This document shows positions 38,158 to 49,400 of a stretch of 64,000 bases of DNA, in pieces. Within the stretch, counting starts at the first letter, position 1, and each line of letters opens with the position of its first letter. The translations under genes were made by a program, and so were the position numbers. Location: contig NC_051091.1 in the NCBI RefSeq assembly GCF_901709675.1, positions 10,636,967-10,700,966 of the forward strand, in the 5' to 3' direction. This DNA comes from Syngnathus acus. Taxonomy: Eukaryota > Chordata > Actinopteri > Syngnathiformes > Syngnathidae. Below the pieces are notes generated by a model that worked only from the letters and a program-made list of their open reading frames with translations, ran no database searches and was not told the DNA's origin.

Positions 38158-41100
38158 TAAGTGAAATACACGTTTGAAAAAATAACTTGTTGAATCACAG
38201 ACCTGTCACCTGCCCACTTTAAAAAATGGTATTGCCTGAACATTCAAAACGTAGCATAACCAGGAAGTAGCCTCCTACCAAACAAAACTAGACTGCAACT
38301 TTTTCCATTTTTGTTGGTCACACATATAGTCACCCCTTTTTTACATACGAGTCACGATTAAAGCGAACCCCCTAATTAAAATGGTACCAGCCAATGACCT
38401 TATTTCACATTAAAATCAGTTGATGTTGATTTACAGCCTACTGCTTTATTCATATCATAGTACAGAAGAAATCATAAAACAGTCACATCTCTCCATCATG
38501 TTTTATGTTAACAATTAAATCTTGCTGGAGGTTAAGTGTGCCACTGAGCTGTTCTACATCACACTGATCTCGTGTTGAAGGCCTCTTTCCATGGAGCGCC
38601 ACTTGACATACTGAAACAATTGCGTATGTCACAACCTCCCTTCGTAATCATGCGTGAATGAACATGTAAACTTAGCCAAGTATTAGCGGAGCGAGGCCTA
38701 TGTTCTCAGAGCAAATGCTTCCGCCACCACTTGCAGCTCGAGGAGTGAAGACGACCCACATCAGACAAATCGGGATGGGGCCTTACAATGAGAATTAACA
38801 GCTTCCATATGTGCACATATGCTGTGTAAATGTCATTATGTACTGTACAAAATGGAGCATTTAGACGGAGGTTATCCTGAGAGTGCGATCTGTCATGCTG
38901 ATCTTTTCAAGGCAAAATGTGGGTAACAGCTGTTCACTTTGCCTGGCATTATTTTTCTTTTCACCCAGAAACTATTTTCAGTCAATAAAGAGCAGTGATT
39001 CAGTCCGAGTTGGAGTTTAATGTAAGATTAAACACACAACAAAAAGAATCACACACCTTATATAGGCTAATAGAAAATTAGCATCACGTTCCAAGTAGTA
39101 TATTCGTTCGAATAATAAATATTCACTCACAAATTCTGTAGGAACACATAGAGACTGGTAATCTAACTAGAGTTTGGTGATCTAGTCAGTTTGTCAGAGT
39201 TTGTTCAAAGTTGCGAATTTTCGCCAAATGTTCGTAAACTGTTTTGGGGGGTTTCCTTGCTGCAAAGAAATGTTCAACAAATTTGAAATGAAAAAAAAAT
39301 TGACTTGCAACAAGAAAAGTACATGCAAACATCTTCCAAAGTCTGCCGCCCATTTTGCGGCCTTGAACCAAATCTGAAGAACCCACTGAAGAAGGCAACG
39401 AATTATAAAAGCTGAACAACAATCGAGAATATTGTAGCTGCATCGTCAAGATGTCAAGTTTGGCTACTTTCAAGCAGTGTGCTCAAATTAACGTTGCATA
39501 TTTGCTCAGCCTGGACTATCAAGTATGAGTGAGCCATAAATTGCAGGCTAAAATCACATCTTAATGTTTGCGGATGTTATTTTTCCACCTCCATGTCAAG
39601 AGCGTGATCTTCCTTTGCCGACTTGTGGGGAAAGTGTTTGGCAGCAGCGACGCGCCGTGCGGTTCTGTGATTGAATTAAGTTTGAACTATTTTAACACAT
39701 GTTCCCTTGTTTAGGGGGGAAAGTTGCTGCGGAGCTGGCTGCTTAAGCCGTGGATTATCTGTCTGCGTCCTCGCTGCCTCTTTTAGCGACGACACGAGTT
39801 CACCCACTCGAGAGTCTATCGCACATCCGCAGAGCACCCCGGGAGAGAGCGGACCTCGGGGAAACCCAAGTAGCGGCGTTCGGGGAGGGGGTGTCAAAGA
39901 GTGCAGGGGCTGAGCGGTGGAGGAGCCCATGGGCATGGCCCTCTCGCTCTCTGGCATCCACTTTGTTAGGAACACAACACTAATCCTCCTTGTGTCTTTA
40001 TTGCCCTCTATGCAGCAGAGTGGGCTGGGCCTTGGCCCGATCGCACTGCTTGAGGGCCATACCATCAGCATTACTGTTTGAAGATAGGCCACATCATCAA
40101 GCATTAAGGCTCCTAATAGAGACAAGCACTCATTGGAGTGAAATAGTATGGCGGGGGTAGATTATTGCATCCAGAAATGACTGTGAGGCAATTGGGCTTC
40201 GTGTTGCTACACATCTACGCAATCATTTATACAAAACATTCATGCGCTGCCTTCTTTGTTAATACACCCCGCTGCAGCTGACAGTCATTTGTCATGCGGC
40301 GAAATGGAATGAAGATTATGAATGTTAATGTGCCTTTTGTTAGTTTATTTTATAGACGACCAATCAAATGCAAACTGCCTCAACAAAAATTCCCATTTGA
40401 GATCCATTGCATTTGTTCAAATGGTTGTACAAACAGATATTTTTTTAAGTAACAGCCATTCATTCTTTCTAGCGAGTCAGAATTGCAGTGAATATTTAAA
40501 TAAAAAACACTTGAATATGAAATTCATATATATATCTAAACGTTCATGCACATGCATATAGGGCAGATTGACATTGAGTAAATTTAAACTTGGTTGCACC
40601 CCCAGCAACAACGTTCCTCTTGCAGTCAAAACACAAGTTCTTGACACAGAATTCTATTTTCCTATTCGCAAGGACTTTCCCACTATCTTAGAGTAAATAG
40701 CTGAGGTTCCTTAGAAAAATGCAAACGGCTAAAAACAAACCACAAATTGTTGGGGCTTCATGGTAATATGCAACAAAACACTAAGCAAACAAAAACCTAC
40801 CAAAGCAAAAAATGGCCTAACCAAATAAGCACCTACGCGATCATTAGCGGACTATTGCTGCACGAAAACAAAACAGTACAAAAGTTTTGATGATGGCAAT
40901 TCCAACTTTGGGGTATATTTTCAAACACATTCAATTGGTGCTATGGTGTGTCTGGCCAGCCATGAACCCAGGTGCACCAGTGTCAATGTCACCTTTTCAC
41001 TCCCCCCCCCTTCAGCAAGCAGTCAACCCAGCTGTCACCTGGGCACTTGGCAACAGAAGGTATTAGCATCAAGATGCAGCCTTGATGACATGCTTGTCAC

Positions 41101-41224
41101 TCATTTCTTATGTGAAGAAAATCAAGCCTGTGCATAGATGACCCAAATCTAGCAACAAATGGAGCGAGTCCAAGTTAGTCAGAAATGATACCCAAAAAGG
41201 TAACCGCAGTTCGAACTCCAAATA

Positions 41225-41256
41225 TTCAAGATTCAAAGCGTTTATTGTCAAAGCTC
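41225..41256 (-). repeat. LINE-like 3' tail
   Basis: The string caagattcaaagcgtttatt then gtca is the reverse complement of the tgacaataaa-type end found in fish L2-like elements. Only the tail is recognisable. Confidence 0.4.
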
Positions 41257-42410
41257 GGCACTGTGAGGCAAACAGGCTAATTTTTTACTTTTAAATGTGA
41301 TTGGAATTTAAACGCAACCAGGGTTGTTACTTTTCATTAGTTTAATAAAAGTACAATGTAGTTTTGGTTGCAGTAGTTTTTGGTTATTCTTAAAAAGCTT
41401 TCCCATTTTTATTTTATTTTAATAATGATGTGTTTTTTCAATTTTAGGGTTTAAAGTGAGTCATAAAAAAGTTCATTTCTATATTTTAACATGAATACTA
41501 TTTTTGTTAGTTTTTCTTTTTGTATAAAATGTTCAAAATATTTTTTTGTTTTGGTTTTTTTGGTATAAAACGTTCGAAATTCTTGCAGATGAGGCTCACG
41601 GAAATAGTACATTGAAGAAAAAGAAAGAATGAAAATCTTAAATTGTAATCTCTTCCTGTATTGCAGAAGTCTATTATATATCTGGAGCGAGCCGAGAGTG
41701 TGTTTGTACGCTACAGCCACATGAGCAGTTTATTTCCATGTTTACACCGTCTCAAATTCTTCGCAATAGTAACAGGATTACTTTGCGACAAAACGGCAAT
41801 TTGTGGAATTCCCTCATTTCGGCGGGAGGATTTTCTTCTTTCCTCTGTCCATGTCTAGCTAAAGACTGTTTTTGCATTCTGAGACCCTCCAAACTAGGCT
41901 TGATTCCGGTAAGCCTTCAGGTTTATTGCAGCAGAACTAGATAAAGCAAGAGTGGAATGAGAGAAAACTAGGAACAAAGCAATGATGACAATTAGTGCAG
42001 CAACTGGTTGTGTTGAGTGTTTGTATGATGTATCACAAAAGTCATTCACCAAATTAAAAATGACAACCACCCCAATGTATTAATCAGATAAGCTAAAAGT
42101 CAAACTAGCTTCTTCTATTCCTCCACTACCACCAGTGGCACTAGGCTGCCAATCACAGGCAAGTCTCAGTACTACAACAAGCATCTGATTTAGGTGAAGA
42201 TGATTCTGATTGTAGTTGGAGATATCATTTTGTCTGTCAGTTTGTGTGTATGTTGCTCATCTCGGGTGCACCACACACTACATACTCAGCCATAAATATA
42301 TACAAAACCATTTAAGGTGTTAAAAATCAGTATGCTAGCAAGCTTTTCAACATGATACTTCCAATGACTGCATGAATGAAAAGAATAGTCAAACTCACTA
42401 TTTGAAGGGA

Positions 42411-42465
42411 TGGTCCTGGCTCATTGTTTAGTGCACTCGACTCACATCCAAGGTTTGGTTGGTCT
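42411..42465 (+). repeat. Possible tRNA-derived SINE head
   Basis: The segment tggctcattgtttagtgcac, then tcgactcacatccaag and gtttggttgg, has the spacing of tRNA A and B boxes, but the B box deviates from GGTTCGANTCC and no cloverleaf was confirmed. A decayed SINE head is more likely than a working tRNA. Confidence 0.25.
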
Positions 42466-43429
42466 GTTGCACAGAAGAAAAGTCAAACAGCACTGCATGA
42501 CCCTAAGGATAGAGACATAAGATATTAGGGGAAACACTTGTTATGCAAAGCTGGCTAGCTCTCTATTTGCTAATAAGCAAAAATAGGCTAAAATAAGTGT
42601 TGCACCAAGCCTTGTTAGCTGAACTGGTTCAGCTTGGGACAGTAGCTAGGCTTCACATATTATTAGTACAAATCAAAAATATATATGCTTGCACAATGCT
42701 CAGCTTACCTCAGAGCAGACAAAGGTGTGCTCTCATTAATCATCTGCACGTCACATCATTTAAGAAGAGCTATCTTTAAAAGGAGCAGAAATAAGTTGCA
42801 AACTTTGTCGATTGAATTCAAAGGTGTGCAGCGAGGAAAGCATGCGATCTCTGTTATCCACTGTGATTGGCCAAGTTTTGGGTGTGGCTTAGCACTGTTA
42901 CATGCCTGAAATGATGGGATCAAATTGTGGTGTTAAAAAATCCAACATATTAATGATCGTGTTTATTTCAGTGCCATGGGTCACTTTGAAACATTTCCTC
43001 AGTGTGATCCGGGACTTTATCGCGACATGCTTGACGGAATTAGTAAATGTAGACGAGTGAATTAATGTATGGAAATGAGCTGGAGCGGCACAGTTGGTAC
43101 TATGTTGCGTTGATCCCCATGTGCATATGTTCCTAATCACCACTGCTTCTTGGATTCACTCACAGGCACGCAATAAATAACCTGCTGCCAGCACCCTGCC
43201 TTTTGTCTAATTAGCTCTTTCACTGGGCTCTCATTTTTGTGGCACAAATGGGAATTCAGGATTAGACTCTAATATATTATGTGAATTTCACAAGTTTATG
43301 CTGGAGAAGTTTCTGGCCTCTTGTAGACCCTTTTTAATACACAGCCAATTTTTTTAGGCTTGTCCTCTGGGCCAGGAGTGCCGAGCCTACCTGACTTTAG
43401 GGTGAGAGAAGCAGGATACACCCTCAACT

Positions 43430-43490
43430 TCCTGTGATTTAGGGCTATATAAATTCACTTGATTTGACTTGACTTCACTTGACTTGACTG
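43430..43490 (+). repeat. Retroelement 3' tail with short tandem end
   Basis: The phrase tgtgatttagggctatataa followed by repeats of CTTGATTTGACTTGACTT is the usual 3' end of a non-LTR element common in teleosts, here with a decayed tandem tail. Confidence 0.55.
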
Positions 43491-43949
43491 GGTTCCAGTA
43501 AGTCGCAGAGCACATATCGAGAATTCACAAACTCATTCCTGACTACTCAGTCTTCATTCTTCAATGAAACTAACATACATGGTTTTGGAATGTGTAAGAA
43601 TGTACCAGGATAATTTTATTTGATGACAAAATAAAAGATCAAAATCAACAGGTTTAAACAAAATGGAAATCAGTAGGGAGAAGAAAAAAAAAAACTTGTT
43701 TAAATCACCAAAGTAAATTTTTGTTTCTCAAACCCGAGAACAGACGAGCTAACCTCTAGTACATCCTGCTGACATTACTATGACACTGCAGGTTGACAGC
43801 AAATTTGAATCACGGATACTTTTTGTGTCCCAAAAACGTATTTTTGACGTTGATTTGTAAATCTCTTTTACAATTAAAAGAAATGTTATATTGCTAAAAA
43901 AAAAAAGAATATCTTTGACACTTATGCTTAAAAGATTTCTAAATTATTA

Positions 43950-44182
43950 AATTCGCGAGCGCAGTGGCTTAGCAGTGCAACACTGCCCTCTATCGGCGGA
44001 AACCTTTCAACGTCTTGTCTGAAAATGACGCAACTTCCGGTAGAAACATGGCTGCGCCCTGACAAATGTCACATTAGTTTTGGGCAACGCGACCAAAACA
44101 GGCACTCTATATTCCATAAAACCTCAATTCTCCTTTGTTAAGCGGGCACATTGTGCTGCTTTCCCCATCCAAGACTTCAGAG
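43950..44182 (+). promoter_or_regulatory. mrps16: mrps16 promoter and non-coding first exon
   Basis: TATA-less, CpG-containing region. It has an ETS/GABP-type ACTTCCGGT at 44033-44041 immediately followed by a YY1-type AAACATGGCTGC at 44044-44055. Such site pairs are typical of nuclear genes for mitochondrial ribosomal proteins. A donor-like gtattc at 44183 and the acceptor ttattgcag ending at 44294 frame a probable 5'UTR intron. The transcription start is probably near the YY1 site; that is inference. Confidence 0.55.
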
Positions 44183-44318
44183 GTATTCTGTTCAATTTTC
44201 CACTCGTTTATTTGCTGTTTAGCTCGGCTGAGCTGATGTAAACATTAGAACGGCATCTTAACGTCATTTTTATTTATTTTTGTGATTATTGCAGCTTTGA
44301 AAGTATTCAGTGGGCATC

Positions 44319-45330
44319 ATGGTCCATATAAGTAAGTACTGCATCTATAGCAATAAAAATTAAATCGCTTTACCGTTACATGAAGAACCCCGACTGGGTG
44401 GGGATGTTGTCCTCTGTTTACGACTCCGTTGCTTGCTCCCTCCAACTATTTGGCTTTTGGAGATAATATAAGCGTAATAATGTATTGATTAAAATAGATA
44501 ACGTAGTAATAAAGTATTGATATTTGTCCATTTGAATATCATCAAAACCATATTTTTAAATTTACATCAGTTTTGCCAATAACAAACATGAGACATAGTT
44601 AAATTAATACGATATAAAATTGTAAACTGGGCATAGCTACCCAGAACGTAAACATGGACCTGCACAGCACTGAGAAGCAACCCAAAAAAAGATACAGGAA
44701 AAAAAATGTACTGTAGATTTTCACCAACTTCACTACACATCCTTTACCTATCCAATCTCCTTTTGCAGCGTCGCAGCTTTTAAAGCGGTACCACGGGGGC
44801 TATGTGGTCATCCGCATGGCTCTGGCAGGTCACAAGCAGGCCAACAGACCCTTCTACCGCATCGTGGCGGCGTTCAACAAGCGGGCGAGGGACGGCAAGT
44901 ACATTGAGCAGCTGGGTACATACGACCCACTGCCCAACGTGTACAATGAGAAGCTGGTCAGCTTCAACTCGGACCGCATCAAGTACTGGATCGGCTGCGG
45001 CGCCCACACCACCAAGCCAGTGGCCAAACTTCTAGGTGTGTCTGCGTTGTTTGTTTGCATACATTATACTTCTGTAAGGAGAAAACTTATACATTTGAAT
45101 GAGATATCATAATACTGGATGGATGAGGTAGATGAGCGCAAATGGTTTCCGATCTTTCGCCTATGAATTGTACTCAACTGTTAAGACATGCTCCAAGAAT
45201 CACCATTTCTATTCCCTCAGGTTTAGCGGGGTTCTTCCCCCTTCATCCAATGACGGTGACAGAGGCGGAGCGTCGGCGAGCCGAAGCGACGGCAGCGGAA
45301 ACGGAAGAAAATCTGGAGGCGCAAGTGTGA
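44319..45330 (+). CDS. mrps16: Mitochondrial small-subunit ribosomal protein bS16m
   Basis: Structural protein of the 28S mitochondrial ribosomal subunit, member of the bacterial S16 family. Coding exons are 44319-44331 (MVHI plus one base), 44769-45035 and 45221-45330, with phase 1 at both junctions, giving 129 residues; human MRPS16 has 137. Family hallmarks are [36 protein letters not shown], then [20 protein letters not shown] and GFFPLHPM. The C-terminus is a Glu/Ala/Arg-rich tail, shorter than in human. The start is fixed by the conserved MVH opening and the splice context. The donors are gtaagt and gtgtgt; both acceptors follow pyrimidine tracts. AATAAA signals lie at 45411-45420. The next gene starts about 1 kb downstream on the same strand. 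Confidence 0.96.
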
Positions 45331-45410
45331 AGAGTTGCAATGTGATTGCAGAGACTGTTTTTGTACATTGTATATTATGTTAGACCTGTGTGTGATGCAC
45401 TGAGTGAACT

Positions 45411-45420
45411 AATAAATAAA
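45411..45420 (+). terminator. mrps16: mrps16 poly(A) signal
   Basis: Two overlapping AATAAA hexamers 81 bp after the stop codon give a short 3'UTR, as is usual for ribosomal-protein-type genes. Confidence 0.75.
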
Positions 45421-46300
45421 AGTATCCAAAAGAAATAGAATTAGTGTACTTTATTACATCAGTTCAAGTTAATTTTTTTATCACTTAATCACAAGAAGTC
45501 TCAAGTTACACTTCACTTACCTTCTTTAATAAATTGTTAAACATAACTCTTGGTTACTTCCTTATTCTCCTTCAGTAATTTACTTCCTCCATTCTCCTGA
45601 ACTTTGTAAACTTTAAATCTTGATCTTTTGTTCTTTTGTTTTCCTTTTTGTGTGTGTCTGACTGTGACTCAGTGGTGCTAAATGGTTCATGTCAAACAAT
45701 CAAATGAAAAGCGTCAAGTGGACGTCAATCTCCATTCAATTATTTTTACAACTCTCTCAGCGCTCCCTTTTTTTTTTTTTCTCGATAGGACGCACATAAG
45801 AAAACTGCGATCGGTACACGCTTGGTTTCAACTGTTAACTTGAACCTGTAAAGTCAACTGTTTTTATAATGGGCTCCAAAATTAATGATTTGCTTTTTAT
45901 GCTGAAAGTCAACTAAATTTGAATTCTGTATGTATTTTTAAACTGATAAAAGCGATAAGCCTTCCTGTGAGACGTGAATGTTTACTTCAATGACTTACAT
46001 GACTGTGATAAATACTTCTATACCCGACCTAGCCCCCCCCCCCAAGTATTGTCCAGAGACCTGAACCTGCGTGTGTACTTTCAGGGGATTTGCTGGGACT
46101 TGGGACTTGTCAATCTGTTGCGCCATTCTGCTCCAATACATGAAACATTTGCTGAGGGAGGGCACAATATCAGGAAATGTTCAGGTGACCCGTTGATCAT
46201 TTATGACACGTGTTATACAAACGATTCAATTGAGCAGGTTCAAACTGAACTACGGTGAATCATATATCGCGGAAGTAGGTACTTATTAATATTTTCTCCA
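45421..46300. other. Intergenic spacer mrps16-mucin
   Basis: AT-rich, no exon recognised. It includes T runs (45767-45780) and a C run (46031-46042). A TATA-like TTTATAAG at 46303-46310 lies 56 bp before the mucin start codon and could be its promoter element. Confidence 0.4.
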
Positions 46301-46365
46301 TCTTTATAAGTATGCTGAAACGATTCATCTTTTGGATACGTACTTGACAAGAAGGGAGCCTGAAG

Positions 46366-46447
46366 ATGTGGAGGAGGATTTCCACTGTTTTTATGACCGT
46401 AGGCATCATGATGCTTGCATTCAGTGTGATAAACACACAAGAACAAG
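46366..46447 (+). CDS. Mucin exon 1: signal peptide
   Basis: An ATG in GAAG context opens MWRRISTVFMTVGIMMLAFS followed by VINTQEQ, a basic start plus hydrophobic core typical of a secretory signal. It ends in phase 1 at a strong gtaagt donor (46448). This short first exon is separated from the repeat exon by an intron of 1,075 bp that contains a transposon. Confidence 0.8.
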
Positions 46448-49400
46448 GTAAGTCTCGTTCCCTCTATTGATGAAATAATATGAATTTGTGTAAGTTATCC
46501 ACTTAAGAAACATTGACCTATAATATTGTTAATAATTGTCTAGATCAGGGGTTCTTAACCGGGGGTATCCATACCCCTTGGGGGTATGGGACCCAAATGC
46601 TGGGGGTATGGGACTCGATCTCTCGTAATCAGGTATTTTTTTAGTATCTCTCGTTATTTTCTTCTATTTTGTACCTATTATTGTTCACAGGTTATTTTTT
46701 TTAGTTATGCTTATGTTCTTGTTCACTGTCGTTATGCTTGTAAGTAGTTAAAATCTGACAATCTCAAATGAACGTAAAAATCTGCAGACCTAACGATTAA
46801 TCTGTAGAGTTGGCAGCACTGACAGCACAGGCAGTGGGTGTTGTGGCCATCAGCTGACAAGCAGCATAACTGACCACAACATTGCTGTAGCGTCAAAAAG
46901 CCGTCCGCCCCCTCACCCACAACATTCATATTCACGCCTCACTCCCACACCACAGCAGTTATTTTGTCCTGCATCACACTCACACACCCATCCTCCCCTA
47001 AGGAAAATATTAACACAGAAGGAATAATAAGGCAAGTAAATATGAGGTCAAAAGCTCTTCTTTCTTCTTTCTTGCTCTTCTTTTTAGGGTTAGGGTTAAT
47101 AATTATTTCAACAGTCAAGTGAAGGGGGTATGGTACCATATTGGACAATCCATTGGGGGTCTGGAATCATTCGAAGGTTAAGAACCCCTGGTCTAGATGA
47201 TAAGTTTAGAAAAAATATTTTCATCGTCCAAATCAAGTTTGTTATAAAACAAAGTACATTATGGAAAGTAACAAAATTAAATGAAGTCACAAAATTTTGA
47301 AAATGAAAGATGAATGCTTTGTTGATGATTTGGAAAACTTTTTTTAAACAACGTGTTTTGGTGTTTCTCAAATATTTATTCACGTCTCAAATTAAAAATT
47401 GATTATGAAATAATGGTGATGTATTATGTTGCAACAGGCATATTTTATATCCATATAAATGATTTACTATTCTTCTACAAGTACTGAAATTCCCTCACCT
47501 TTGCCTTTCACATTCGCTCTAGTGACTACCCAGTTGAGTCTTACCTCTTCTGGATCTAAAACAGACACAACTCAACCCTTTCTCTGGACCACCAAACAAG
47601 CAACGAGTATTTATCCATCTTCAAAACCACAGCATACATTTGAAACAACATTTGGAAGATCCACACCTGATGACAGCAGTACTAAGTCAACTACTCAGGA
47701 ATCAACAAGTACAAGATCGTTGTCCTCTTCAGAGCCACAAACTGTGTCAGCCATCGTTCCCACAGAATGGCACACGTCAATTGAGATATCCACCACACAG
47801 CTAACTTCATCTGAATATAGGACAACTTCAATGAATCTGAAAACAACTCAGTCCTCTCCAACCAGCAATGGACCATCAACGAGTTCATACTTATCTTCAG
47901 AACCAAAGTATACATCAAAAACAACAAAAACAACTCAAACTAAAAAAAACAGTCAGGAAAGTTCAACTAGGGGATTTTCTTCCACTTTATTCCCATGGAC
48001 TGCATCGCTTACAACATTCATGCCCACTGAATCAACAGAGTCAAGCAGATCACATGGAACATCCACCACCACGAGAACAAAGCAAACTACTGGCAACAAT
48101 TCGTTGACAGCAACATCCAGTACTTCGACAAATCCTGACATTTCCTCACCTTTGCCTTCCACAATCCCACCAGTGACCACTCACTTGAGTCATACCTCTT
48201 CTGAGAGTCGAGAATCAAGCACAACAATGGAAACAGCCACCACCACAGGAACCATGCAAACTACAGGCAACAGTCCATCTACAGCAACATCCAGTACTTC
48301 GACAAATACTGACATTTCCTCACCTTTGCCTTCCACAATCCCACCAATGACCACTCACATGAGTTATACCTCTTCAAAGAGTCAAGAGTCAAGCACAACA
48401 CCTGAAACAGCCACCACCATGAGAACAATGCAAACTACCGGCAACAGTCCATCTACAGCAACATCCAGTACTTCGACAAATACTGACATTTCCTCACCTT
48501 TGCCTTCCACAATCCCACCAATGACCACTCACACGAGTCATACCTCTTCAAAGAGTCAAGAGTCAAGCACAACTCCTGAAACAGCCACCACCATGAGAAC
48601 AATGCAAACTACCGGCAACAGTCCATCGACAGCAACATCCAGTACTTCGACAAATACTGACATTTCCTCACCTTTGCCTTCCACAATCCCACCAATGACC
48701 ACTCACACGAGTCATACCTCTTCAAAGAGTCAAGAGTCAAGCACAACTCCTGAAACAGCCACCACCATGAGAACAATGCAAACTACCGGCAACAGTCCAT
48801 CTACAGCAACACCCAGTACTTCGACAAATACTGACATTTCCTCACCTTTGCCTTCCACAATCCCACCAATGACCACTCACATGAGTCATACCTCTTCAAA
48901 GAGTCAAGAGTCAAGCACAACTCCTGAAACAGCCACCACCATGACAACAATGCAAACTACCGGCAACAGTCCATCTACAGCAACATCCAGTACTTCGACA
49001 AATACTGACATTTCATCACCTTTGCCTTCCACAATCCCACCAATGACCACTCACATGAGTCATACCTCTTCAAAGAGTCAAGAGTCAAGCACAACTCCTG
49101 AAACAGCCACCACCATGAGAACAATGCAAACTACCGGCAACAGTCCATCTACAGCAACACCCAGTACTTCGACAAATCCTGACATTTCCTCACCTTTGCC
49201 TTCCACAATCCCACCTATGACCACTCACATGAGTCATACCTCATCAAAGAGTCAAGAGTCAAGCACAACTCCTGAAACAGCCACCACCGTGAGAACAATG
49301 CAAACTACCGGCAACAGTCCATCTACAGCAACATCCAGTACTTCGACAAATACTGACATTTCATCACCTTTGCCTTCCACAATCCCACCAATGACCACTC

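Larger units (their letters stand above)
38160..43940. other. Intergenic DNA between the TIR element and mrps16
   Basis: AT-rich, no exon supported. It contains a LINE-like tail at 41225-41255, a weak tRNA-like segment at 42411-42465 and a retroelement tail at 43430-43490. The GC-richer 39690-39930 is non-repetitive; its long minus frame has no family pattern. Confidence 0.5.

Noticed and set aside
39676-40125. 149-codon minus-strand frame
   Set aside because: No recognisable domain, no exon partners and ordinary intergenic composition.
42411-42465. tRNA gene
   Set aside because: The B box is imperfect and no full cloverleaf can be drawn; better seen as a possible SINE remnant.
47085-47098. 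Telomere-like GGGTTAGGGTTA
   Set aside because: Only two units inside the hAT MITE; not a telomeric array.
47459-47522. Upstream part of the mucin open frame as coding
   Set aside because: No in-phase acceptor lies between the stop at 47456-47458 and 47522; the sequence is homologous to the repeat but most likely intronic.
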